Of a stretch of DNA of 64,000 bases, positions 11,992 through 23,900 are shown piece after piece. The notes under the pieces were generated by a model, which saw only the letters and a list, made by a program, of their open reading frames with translations, had not been told where the DNA came from and did not search any database. Source of the stretch: Littorina saxatilis. Taxonomy: Eukaryota; Mollusca; Gastropoda; Littorinimorpha; Littorinidae. Position 1 is the stretch's first letter. Each line of letters opens with the position of its first letter. A program made the translations under genes and the position numbers. The stretch spans positions 35,058,272 through 35,122,271 of the forward strand of contig NC_090246.1 of NCBI RefSeq assembly GCF_037325665.1, in the 5' to 3' direction.

Positions 11992-14900
11992 AAGCCGTAT
12001 ATATATAATAATAATAATAATAATATGGGAGATTTATAGAGCGCTTTACATTCTCAAAGCGCTTTACAATGACAAACATACATAATACATACAAAGCAAA
12101 GCAAAAGCATGTGCAGCAGCATTCAGCACACAAGTGAACAACGAAACTCAAACACTACATCAATACAATCTGCAAGCATACTAACACAGGCAAAACATTC
12201 AAACATTCAAACACCTGATTCAAAAATGCACCATGTTGAAATGAAATTAATCGAAATACTGGGTGAAGAAGTGTGTTTTAAGGTTTGATTTGAAGGAACA
12301 GAATGTTTGGCAGTGTCGGATAGAGTAAGGGAGAGAGTTCCACGCAACGGCAGCAGAGTGGGAGAAGGCTCTCTGGCCGTGCTGTTTGCGACTAAAAGAA
12401 GATAGACGGAATATTCTAGTGTCTACAGAGGAGCGGAGGGATCGTGAGGGTGTATAGAGTGTGAACAGGTCAGACAGGTAGGATGGGGCTGAGCCAGATA
12501 TTATTTTGTAGCAGATACAGCAGCACTTATATTGGATTCTCAGCTCTACAGGGAGCCAATGAAGTTTCTTTAGCAAGGGGGAAGAGGACTGGGACCGAGG
12601 GGCTTTGCAGACAAGCCGGGCTGCAGAATTTTGAACGCGCTGCAAAGGATGGATGACAGACTGAGGACAGCCAATGAGAACAGAATTTCCGTAGTCTAAT
12701 CGAGAAAGAATGTAGGAGGAAACAAGGGTCTTGGTGGCATCTTCGGTAAGGTATGGGCGGATAGAACCTATTCTCTTAAGCTCGATGTAAGCGGACTGAC
12801 AGACTTTCATAACATGGTGTTTCATGGAGAGATCGCTATCAAGAAAGATGCCAAGATCACGGACGGAGTCTGAGAATTCAATAGTGCTGCTGCCCAAAGT
12901 GATAGAAGGAGGGAGAGAGAGAGAGGAGGAGAGGGAGGATTTGGTGAAACGAATGGGTTCTGTTTTGTCACAGTTAAGTCTAAGCTTGTTAGTGGACATC
13001 CAGAGTTCAACGTCAGCAATGCAAGACTGAAGGGAGGTGGTCATCTGGGCGTATTCTGAGGGAGTCGCTGAGTTCTGAAGCTGAGTGTCGTCAGCAAACA
13101 TTTCGTGGGAAACGGAATGTCTGTCGATGAGGTCAGTCAGAGGGGAGGTGTACATGATGAACAGCACGGGCCCGAGCACAGAGCCCTGGGGAACGCCAAA
13201 AAGGAGGGAGGTTTCCTGGGATGGGACGTCGTTTACAATTACAAAATTTGTTCTGTCTGAGAGATAGGATCTGAACCAATTTAGAACTGAATTTTGGATG
13301 CCGAAAGTGTGCTCAAGGCGGGACAGCAGGATTTCATGATCAATTGTATCGAAAGCGGCCGAAAGGTCTAACAGGAGGAGCAGGGAAATTTTGTTATCGT
13401 CTAAGGAAGTCAAAATGTTGTTGAGGATACTAAGGACTGCGGTCTCTGTGCTATGGTCCGTGCGGTAGGCTGACTGGTGCGGAGTGAGGAGGTTGTTGGC
13501 AGAGAGGTGGGAGGAGAGCTGGTCTAGGACTATCTTCTCTAGGATTTTAGAAAGAAAGGGAAGGTTTGAGATGGGCCTGTAGTTCTTAAGTACGTTGGGG
13601 TCGAGGGAGCTTTTCTTCAGAAGGGGTTTAATGACAGCTTTTTTGAAATCTGAGGGGACGGTGCCAGTGGAAAGGGACTCGTTCAGTATTCTAGTGATGG
13701 TGGGTAGAAGGATGTCTAAGTGATCACAGAGGAGGGGGGTGGGGAGGGGGTTGAGGTCACAGGACGTTTTGGCAGACTTCACAATGAGTTTACGAACAAA
13801 ATCTTCAGAGACTGGGGTGAAAACAGAGAACGAATTTCCAACAAAAATGGGAGAGCGGTCTGAGTCGCTATGCTGGGCGAAGCTGTTGCGGATGGTCAAA
13901 ATCTTTTCATGAAAATACTTAGAAAAAACATCTGGCAGTTTAGACATGTCATGTACAGTTGGAAGGATGACCTGTTTTGCTTTACCAAGCATGGTGGTGA
14001 CAGTGTTAAACAACTCTTTACAAGATGAGGATGCTGCGACCTTGGATGAATAAAAAGTGGTCTTGGCGGCATCAACAAAATCTATGACTTTCTGCTTGGT
14101 GGCGTCATAAATCTGCTTATGTACAGTCAGCTTGGAAGATGCCCAGCGTCGCTCAGCTTGACGCCGCTCACGTTTCAACTGTTGAAGCTCCGGAGCAACG
14201 GAGTTATACCAAGGGGTAGGCGGACGCTGGCGCACCTTCCGCTGTTGCACAGGAGCGTGCTTGTCTAAGACTATCCTAAGGTTTTTGTTCAAGTCAGAGA
14301 CAGACAGATCATCAACAACGATGCTAGCTAAATCATGTGAAAAATCAGACTTGTCAATAGCACGAATGGAACGCACTGACTTTACTTGAGGAACAGCGTT
14401 CTGCTTTGGAACATCAAGACGGCATAGAATAGTCACATGATCAGAGGTCAAGTCATGACAACACTCTGTAGTATGAACAAGATAGTCACTGTCCCGATAA
14501 ATCACAAGATGTATATCTATATCTATAAATATATAGAGATAGATGACAGTGTATTTTTCGCGTGGCTATAAATTGATTCGACCTTTGCACTTTTACAGTG
14601 AGGACAACTTACAGGTGCAAGGAAAGCGTTCTGGACAGTGCAGTGACATTCTAAAAATAGTAACGTAGTAACGGGAATATGGATTGACGCCACACGAAGG
14701 AAGGGAGATAAACGCAAAACACTGGAGAAGATAAGGAAGAGTTACTGGGAATGGATCTGGAAAAATGAACAGAAAAACCAAAATCGGTTCAGCGCTGCGC
14801 GCTGAGAGCACGTGTTGAAAATTCTCATCGACCAGGTTGTGTCCGGGGTCTACCTGAATATGCCCACCAAATTTGAAGCAAATCCATCGAGAACTTTGGC

Positions 14901-17900
14901 CGTGCATCGCGAACACACACACACACAGACACACGTCGTATATATATATAGATAGTAGTCTTACTATGATAGTGGTGGTCCAGTGAACGATACCTCCGCC
15001 TGTGGTGAGACAAAGCCAAGACTCTCAGTCAGCGTAGCGCATCACTGACAAACCGGTTATAACCAGTTGAATAGCATTCACCTAATGGAAGTCGCCGGTT
15101 TTTTTTTATTTCGCTCGATTAGCGATTACCGGTACTTTATTAGCTCTCTACTCAAGACTCGGCGCTTTTCTCTCTTTTTCGCGAATCTTCGTTTGTCAAC
15201 AAGTCGTCTAGATAAGATAGCGTACAGAGAAACACCGGATGTATCAGGATCTCGCGCGCACGAGATTTATTTTTTTTGTGTCTCGCGATAGTTGGAGGAG
15301 CGAGAGCCGCCATGTTGTGTTTTTGTCTGCTCGAAATGTGCGCAAAAGTCGTAAATCATCCCAAAAAAGCTTATTTCGGGCGGGACTACATGTGTGTGTT
15401 GGTTACAAATTGTGTGTGTGATATTTTTCTTCAAACTTTTTCACTTTTCTTCTTTGTTTCACTTGTTTATTCTCGGAGCCGATTTCGCCAAATACCGTAC
15501 TTTCATTTGCCTGGTCGTTTTGATTGATTGACACGATCTGATTATATTTTTTTCGACGGCGGCTAATATAGTGACGCGGCCTATACGTGGCTTGTCCCAA
15601 TTTTTTTTTTAAAGTCGGGGGGTGCGGCTTATAAAACGGTGCGGCTTGTAATCCGTCAAATACGGTAACTTTTTTTGCATTGAAACATGCACCAGAACTG
15701 GTGGACACCATCGACAATGTCAAACATGAAATCGAAGCAGTTTGCTTGAGGAAACGGTTGTCAGCAACTCAAACTTCTCTGTTTTCTTTTTTTAAGAAAA
15801 TCTGAGGTGACTTTCTTTGTGGCCCCCTGACCCCGCCCCCTCCCTCTGTAAGGACCCCCCTCCATAAGGACCGATTTTTGTCAACATTTTCAAGGTCGCT
15901 AGAGAGGGGTTCCACTGTATACTCAACAGTGTATCGCTTTTTAAAGCTAAAAATCCTGGTTCTGGTCTGTGCAGTAACACTTTGTAATGGGCATCTCTTG
16001 AAGTTGCTCCTGTTCCCATGTTTGAATAATTACTCAGAACCTTGTGTCAATTTGCCGTGGCTCTGGATGGTCCATTCAGACCGCATCTTTTTAAACTCTC
16101 AAAAATAATTATTTGGAGTTGATTCCATGTAACTCCCAATGCTGCAAGTCGTTTTCCCAGAGTGTATACAATTAAAGCAGAATATAACTGCATTGTTTTC
16201 AGTCAGACCAGCGCAACCTCTGAGGCGTTGTCCACACTGAAGAAGTTTTACCAGATGCCACACGATATCCTGTTTGGTCAACAAATCCAGAATAAAGAGC
16301 TAACGGCGCTGGCCCCTCTGGTTACCACGGCGTTACAAGACAAGCAGAGATTCAGCAAACTGATCTCCTCCATCCTGCATTCACTGACACAGGTAAGCCT
16401 TGCCCATTCTCAGACCTATTAGAAAGAAAAGTAAAGGTGTGTGCATAGATTTGGGGGTAGGGGTTCGCGTGTGGTTTGCTTCTTAGACCTTTGTTTTCAA
16501 GGGGAGTTGTGATATTTTTGTCTTTTTTTCCATGAGAGGAGGGGACTTTTTACATATATATGCAATGCTTTCTAGTTGTGGTACAATTGAACCTGTCTAT
16601 AACCACCAATCAAAGGACCAACCAGAAATGGTTATAATAGACATTTGGTCACCACAGAATGGGGAGTTTTATAGGGGGAAAAATCGTTAGATATTCGATT
16701 GTCATTCTTAATGCGCCACATTCACTAGGTTAAATGGGTTTGACTTAGAGTGCCTGATGCAAATTACATATGAAATCTTACATTTGCATATGCTGCAATC
16801 GGGCATGAACCCCCCACGGGTTAGGGGGAAGAATTTACCCGATGCTCCCCAGCATGTCGTAAGAGGCGACTAACGGATTCTGTTTCTCCTTTTACCCTTG
16901 TTAAGTGTTTCTTGTATAGAATATAGTCAATGCTTGTAAAGATTTTAGTCAAGCAGTATGTAAGAAATGTTAAGTCCTTTGTACTGGAAACTTGCATTCT
17001 CCCAGTAAGGTCATCTATTGTACTACGTTGCAAGCCCCTGGAGCAATTTTTTGATTGGTGCTTTTGTGAACAAGAAACAATTAACAAGTGGCTCTATCCC
17101 ATCTCCCCCCTTTCCCCGTCGCGATATAACCTTGAACGGTTGAAAACGACGTTAAACACCAAATAAAGAAAGAAAGAATCGGGCATGAACATGGCAAGGA
17201 TGGGTGCTGTCATCTTGGAAATACTGACAAAACACTCTTCTTTGTTCAGGTTTATAAATGCTGCTGTGTCCAAACCAGATTCAAATTTTCTTCTTTCCCA
17301 TGTTTAATTGATCAATCTTTGAGCTTATTTGCATCATTTGAACATTGAAAGGTTCTCAGATTCAAAGTGTTCTCTGTGTTGCAGACGAACAATTGCGATG
17401 GCCTTATACGGCTTCTGCAGAGCGCAAGCACATCACGGGACAGTGAAGATTGGTCCTCGCTTCTGTCGACATGGCTGGAAGGAATAGGAGCTGTTGTCAT
17501 GGGCAACCAGAGACTTCTCAACTCCTTGCTGCATCAGCTGCAGCAAGATGACAGTCTAGGTAATCTGTGTTCTGATGGAGAAAAAATGTGCACATGAGGA
17601 TTTATCAGGCAATCACAATTTCAGCAATTTCGTGGATTTAAAAAAAGAACAGAAAAAAGCAAACAAATTTTTTTTAAAAACCGCACCCCCCCGATTTTTA
17701 AAAAAAAATCAGAAAAATCCATACACAAGCCGCTCCGGCATACAAGCCGCGCCTAGAAGCAAAGTTCAAGTCAAGAAACATCGAAAGTCAACGAAAAAAA
17801 ACCACACACACACAAAAACGAACCGGCTAACTTGTCAGTTTTGCACTTTACTTTCAGCATCAGATGTTGAGTGATTCACAGAACTCTGGACTATCAAACT

Positions 17901-20900
17901 GTCCTCTCGTCCTGCACACAGCACCTGTAGTTAGTTCTGTAAATCACTCAACATCTGATGCTGAAAATCCGCTGAAGTCGGACTCCTCAGTGTCGGAGAT
18001 GAACAAGTTCAGAATGGCTTCTGGCACAGAGTCACCGGAAGTGTCACTCTCGGCCCCACTGTCAGTGGCTGTCGTGTTGTCTGTCGCGTCGTCTGCTCCA
18101 GTGATGATCTCAGCCTTTCTGAAGCCGTTGATGATCGTTGACTTTTTGACAGCATCCCAAGCTTTCAGGACCCACTGGCACACATCTGCAAAGGTTGCTC
18201 TACGCATGCGGCCAGTCTTTGTGAATGATTTCTCGCCATCCACCATCCACCTCTCCCACTCATCCCTCATCACCACTTTGAAGGGCCGGTTCACACTGAT
18301 ATCGAGGGGTTGCAGGTACTTTGTTGTGCCACCCGGGATGATAGCGATGATGGAGTTGGTGGCAGTGACTGACTTTTTGACCTTCTCAGTGATGTGTGCA
18401 CGCATGCTGTCCATGACTAACAGAGCTTTAGTGCGACGGAAGAAACCCCCTGGCCTTTTCCCATAGCATTCTGTCAGCCAGGTGTCCATCATCTTCTCAT
18501 CCATCCACCCCTTCTTGTTAACCTGCACGACGATCCCCTTCGGAAACTTTTCTTTCGGCATTGTGATTCGCTTGAAAATCACCATCGGCGGAAGCTTTTC
18601 ACCCGAAGCCGTGCACGACAAAACACAGGTGAAGTGTGTTTTTTCATGTCCCGTTGTTTTCAGTGCCACAGAAGACTCGCCCTTTTTGTTTACTGTGCGT
18701 GTCAATGGAAGGTCAAAGGAACCTCATCCATATTTATGATGTTCTGTGGGCCAATCAGATTCTCAGCTACCTGCTCTTGTGCGTAGTTTCGAAATGACAT
18801 CATTTTCTCCTGGAAGTCTGGCGGCAGCTGTTGGCACAAAGTTGTACGTGCACGCAGTGACAGACCTTTGCGCCTCAAAAATCGGCAACACCAAGATTGA
18901 CCGCCTTTGAAGTCGTCTATCTTCAGACGTGTTGCAATGGTGCGTGCTTTCAGACGAAGCTGAACAGTTGAAACACCGCGACCATCCTCACGTTGTGTGT
19001 TGACCCAGTCCTCCATTTCGTTTTCTAATTGTGGCCAGCGTGCCTTGCAACCACGGAATGCTTTTGTGGATTTCTTGCATTTCACAAGTTCGCCTCGTTG
19101 CTTTCGCCAACACCTAATCATGCTTTCATTGACGCCGATTTGTTGAGCAGCAGCGCGATTGCCTTTTTCAACAGCCAAGTCTATGGCTGCAAGTTTGTAG
19201 GCTGCATCATAGGCCTGCCTCCGTGTTTTCGGCATCGTGGTTGTACGTTGCTTTGTTTTAGGAGATGTGCGTGTTGCTGTTCTCTGTAGTAGCAATGCGA
19301 AGTGATCGATCAAAACCGGTGTATGCCAACCCATTACTGTGTGAGTGTAAGTTATTGTCATGCTTCAAACTTCCGGAAAGAAGGTGAGTGAGTGAATTGA
19401 GGTAAACACAGCTGATTCAAGGCCATTACACAGCGGCGATCCAACTTCCGGAAACTAGGTCACTGAGCGAAGTCGGATACACGCCACTGATTCAGAAAAA
19501 GTCATTCATAAGCCGCACCGCCTTATAAGCCGCAGGGGTCCATTTAGGAAAAAAAAGTCGCGGCTTATAGGTCGACTTTTACGGTACACACAAAAACTTG
19601 AAGGCATGTGAGAGGAACGAAACAGTTTTTTTTTTACATGCACAATTATCTTTCACAAGAGGGGGTTAAATTCATATTAACAAGGGCAAAATGCTTCTGC
19701 TTCTGGGGCCATTGCCCCAAGACCCCCACCAGTGGATCTGCCATTAGACCCTGCCAGGGGACCTACGCGTCCCCCTGGACCCACAGTGTTATTAATTTCC
19801 TTAAAACTCTTTCTTCCTTGAATGGATTGCCTGATTTATATAATTTACGAGTACCTAAAGTTGGAAAGTTTATTAGTACATGTATGATTAATATGGTGGT
19901 GGAGTTTGTTCGCTTGTGTTCAATTTTGGTCAAACATGGTGAATATGAATCAGGCTTGCTATTGGATCTGGATTCATTCTGTACTGAATTTTTATTTTCA
20001 TTTTTTTGATTTGACTGTTTAATTTATTGAGTAACAAATATTGGTAAGCTGTTATCTTTCTTGCAGAGCTCAGTTTGGTTGAGTGTTCAGCAGCACTGAA
20101 GAGCTTCCTGCAAATCATGAAGCGTCCAATGGTGGAAAGCAGGGTGAGTGTGTTGTTTTGTTCTGTGTGGCTGTCCTGTTTATATTCATATGGCTGCCTG
20201 ATTGTGTGTGATGTTATCTGTTTCTGGCTCTGTTGTGCGCCAGGATTAAACTGCTTATACATGCTAGAAAGAACTTTAGAAGCCATGTGTGCATGTGCCA
20301 TTTATGTTATGAGTGTTTAAATTAATACATGTATATGTATGTAAGTGGCAGGACCTCTTGGTATCAAATTAGCTTATAGTGGCTATAGTTAGAAGCAAGA
20401 TGAAACATGGTACCTGTACTAATAATGACACAACATCTTTGGGGTTTTTCACAGCTGTACAGTCAGACGTGTTCAGCATTTCTCAACATCCTTCGCAAGC
20501 AGACAGCGCGTTGCAGTTCTGTTGAGAGTGATGAGATGCGAGAGGTCATGGGTCAGACATTAGAACTGCTAGAGCGCCGCCTGGTGGCCATGCAGTGGGA
20601 CATCAGGGACACGACTCTGGAGTTTGTTCGCAGTCTGATCTGCACTGTGCCTGGTGAGTTATGCTCTTTGATGGTGTGAGATTGTGTTGATTGTAGATGC
20701 CTTTGGGTTTCCTTGAAGCCTTGGTGGAGAATGTTCAACTTACTTACTACCCGTTCAGCCCTCCGGAATGTAGAATTTTCAAGAAACATTTCATTTACTA
20801 AATTTACCTAAGTGAACAGCGTCTGATGGTTGCTACCAGTGGAAAATGTTTTGTTAGGTTTCTTTTCTGTGTGAGCATTTAAAGTTTTGTGTCGTTTTTG

Positions 20901-23900
20901 TTACTGGCGCTTGGCTGTACACGGTTCAGTTCCCCGCCGTGAAAGCTTGTTGTGTAAGGACATTCTGCTAAGAGGAGACCTCCCTTATTAAGGACACTCA
21001 GAGCTGCCAACTGATACGCTTTCAGCGTAGCATCCTTCGTTTTAAAAGCAATTGCTAAGGTGCGACACTTAAACAAATATTCCCAAGCATGCAACATTTC
21101 TTTCTCTTAGTGAGTCCTGGTACTTATTTCTGCTTTTTATACCGAGTAGCAGTCACAAAATGAGTTGTAAAACATTGTCTACACTGAAAAGTGGCACTGT
21201 GCATTAACAGCTATTGTGTTTTCAGCGTAGCAATAGGGTCCGATATTTAGACGAGACAAGTATAATGCCGATGAGTCGAAGACGAGTCGCATTATACTTG
21301 TTCGAGTCTAAATATCGGACCCTATTGCTACGCTGAAAATACAATAGCGATTATATAGCTGTTCTGACCTTCATTTGTTGTTCCAAACTTACAAAATGAC
21401 AGTTTTTGCGTCGATGCGTTGATCTCAGGTTTTGATCTTTCTTTCTTTATTTGGTGTTTAACGTCGTTTTCAACCACGAAGGTTATATCGCGACGAGGGA
21501 AAGGGGGGAGATGGGATAGGGGAAAGGAGATGGGATAGAGCCACTTGTTAAGTGTTTCTTGTTCACAAAAGCACTAATCAAAAAATTGCTCCAGGGGCTT
21601 CATAACTCATAACTCATAACTCATAACATTTTATTGATCCAACAAAGGAAATTAAATTGGTCATCAGCACATATAGGTCATTAATTAATAATTATAAAAG
21701 AAGAAGAGAAGAAAATTTATAAAACCCATGATAACAAAAAAATATCTAAAGTAATATATGTACAACTACAATACCCTTTTTACTTGCACACTTGACACAC
21801 TGACACACCAACACACATGCATACATACCTACATACATACCTACATACATACATACATACATACATACATACATACATACATACTTGCAACGTAGTACAA
21901 TATATGACCTTACTGGGAGAATGCAAGTTTCCAGTACAAAGGACTAAACATTTCTTTCATACTGCTTGACTAAAATCTTTACAAACATTGACTATATTCT
22001 ATACAAGAACCACTTAACAAGGGTAAAAGGAGAAACAGAATCCGTTAGTCGCCTCATACGACATGCGGGGTGCAGAGAAATAAGGATGTGGAAAAGAAGA
22101 CTTTTAGTAAGTGAAATAAAGGTGATGGATCCAGCCAGGTAGAAATAAGACAACAAGAAAAGAATTGGAAAACTGCAGGGAATAGTAGGGAGAGTTTTCT
22201 TGGAAGGAAATATAGATGAAAGGACTGGTAAGGCAGAAATAAGACAAAAGAAGAGAAGAAACAGAACCGTTAGTTGCCTCTTACGACATGCTGGGTAGCA
22301 TCGGGTAAATTCTTTCTAGTCCCAACCAATATGGGACTCCCCCTAACCCGCGGGGGGTTCAGGTTTTGATAGCAGACGTCGTTTCTTATGCGCATTAGTT
22401 TTGCGCAGGCACCACACTGACTTTGGAAAAAAACTCGATTTGACAACACAGCTGTTAAACAGCTTTTTATTAGTTCATGCGTATACAACAAAAAGAAGTT
22501 TAAGATTTTTTAATTTTGAACAAGACTACTTATGAAGAAGACCAAAACACAACATCAACGGAAAACTAGAAACAACTGAAGAACTAGGATGCAACAAGGG
22601 GAGGAGAAGAGAACAGCTAATCCGTACAACGCGAGCAGACTGCAGCGAAGTTTTCAGTTTGGGTGAATGGCATTTATACTTGTCTCGTCATGAAGCGAAT
22701 TTTTCAACCTCAGTTATAAACGACAATATGAATGTTAGTGCCATGGGCTGTACATCAATACTTCAGAGGAGTAGTGGGGTATTTAGTGTGGAGTTACGAG
22801 ATAAGAAAAGCCGAATGCGAAAGTTTGTGTCAGTCGGCAACGGCTGAGCTCACACAGGCACACAAAAACTGCTGTTCCGTTTTACTCCCCTGTTTGTACT
22901 ACATCTTTTGACTTTGGGCATTTTGTGGTGTTTAGGGACAGACCATAATTGGTTTAGTTCTATTTCATCGGGAAGTTAGCAGAAAAGGGTATGCTATCAA
23001 CATTTGTAAAGCTGAAAAACATTCCCGAGAAGAATTTCAAGTTGTCAGTGTATGATGAAACATCGTGTGGTACAGATGGGTAAACCGGAACCATGCGTCT
23101 TTGTTATTGCCAATATACTTTTGGATATTGGCAAAAATGGCCGACTTCCGTAGCATTATGCTTTGATGATCGGAAAAGACCATCCAATCACAGCCCCCGA
23201 ATTCTGCCACGTGTCCATCAGAATAGCTATATACTCTCTTATTGGCGTTTTATGTACCTGCATTTTAATGAAACTTTATTTAAAATGTCTATTCTTGTGC
23301 AAGATAGCATAAATGCGGGTGTGGGAATACATGTTAAAAATTTCTACACTTAAACACCATTTGCTACGCTGGAAATTTAAAAAAAATCTAAATTGCTACA
23401 CTGGAAGCTTCACAAGGGTTAATTTTGGCAGGTCTGGACACTTCTCCTTTCCTTTGTCTTTAAATTTTAACGAGACATCCTTTTCATAAAAAACCCACAT
23501 TGGTCTCTTAATTCCCCTTGGGGAGTTTTGCCAGTGACAGATACCACTACTCCCTAACAAGCAGTGATACCTCTCATTTGGACAGTGGTACCTCTCATTT
23601 GGACAGTGATACCTCTCATTTGGACAGTGATACCTCTCATTTGGACAGTGGTACCTCTCATTTGGACAGTGATACCTCTCCTTTGGACAGTGGTACCTCT
23701 CATTTGGACAGTGATACCTCTCATTTGGACAGTGATACCTCTCATTTGGACAGTGGTACCTCTCATTTGGACAGTGGTACCTCTCATTTGGACAGTGGTA
23801 CCTTCCATGAAAGGACACCCTTGAGACCAGCCGAAATTGTTCCCACATTGTGGGTGGTATATTTTGATGAAATTAATAGACAATTTGGACAACAAAAGGT

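Larger units (their letters stand above)
11324..14952 (-). mobile_element. Helitron-like element interrupted by a LINE
   Basis: On the - strand the 3' end has the hairpin ACCCGGCAAAGCCGGGT, then six bases, then CTAG before T, as in Helitrons. A matching 5' start TCTATATATATACGACG next to A is at 14952. The interior has an 80-bp direct repeat (11438-11520, 11877-11960) and an unrecognised 102-residue frame at 11497-11805. Alternative: the element ends near 12003 and the 14952 terminus belongs to another copy. No Rep/helicase is present, so it is non-autonomous. Confidence 0.55.
10087..15918 (+). mobile_element. pogo/Tigger-type transposon remnant, host of later insertions
   Basis: Termini CAGTGGAACCCCTC at 10087 and GAGGGGTTCCACTG ending 15918, beside TA. 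Near the right end (15688-15806, + strand) a frame reads APELVDTIDNVKHEIEAV and QTSLFSFFKKI-stop, the typical Tigger transposase C-terminus. Most of the transposase is gone. The interior holds an inverted pair, a Helitron with a LINE, and a related TIR element. Confidence 0.6.
17640..19584 (-). mobile_element. pogo-family DNA transposon with broken transposase
   Basis: The right terminus is clear (ACTTTTACGG then TA at 19585), with a subterminal AAGCCGC repeat that is inverted on the left (17680-17755); the left end is degraded, so 17640 is approximate. It carries a transposase in two frames on the - strand. Its terminal words resemble those of the MITEs at 15068 and 25076. Confidence 0.75.

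Noticed and set aside
12822-13030. Short frames on both strands
   Set aside because: Shadows of the LINE reverse transcriptase frame.
17864-18466. 200-codon + strand frame
   Set aside because: Antisense shadow of the pogo transposase; no recognisable protein.
23560-23812. CRISPR-like array
   Set aside because: Units are contiguous with no unique spacers, in an animal genome.
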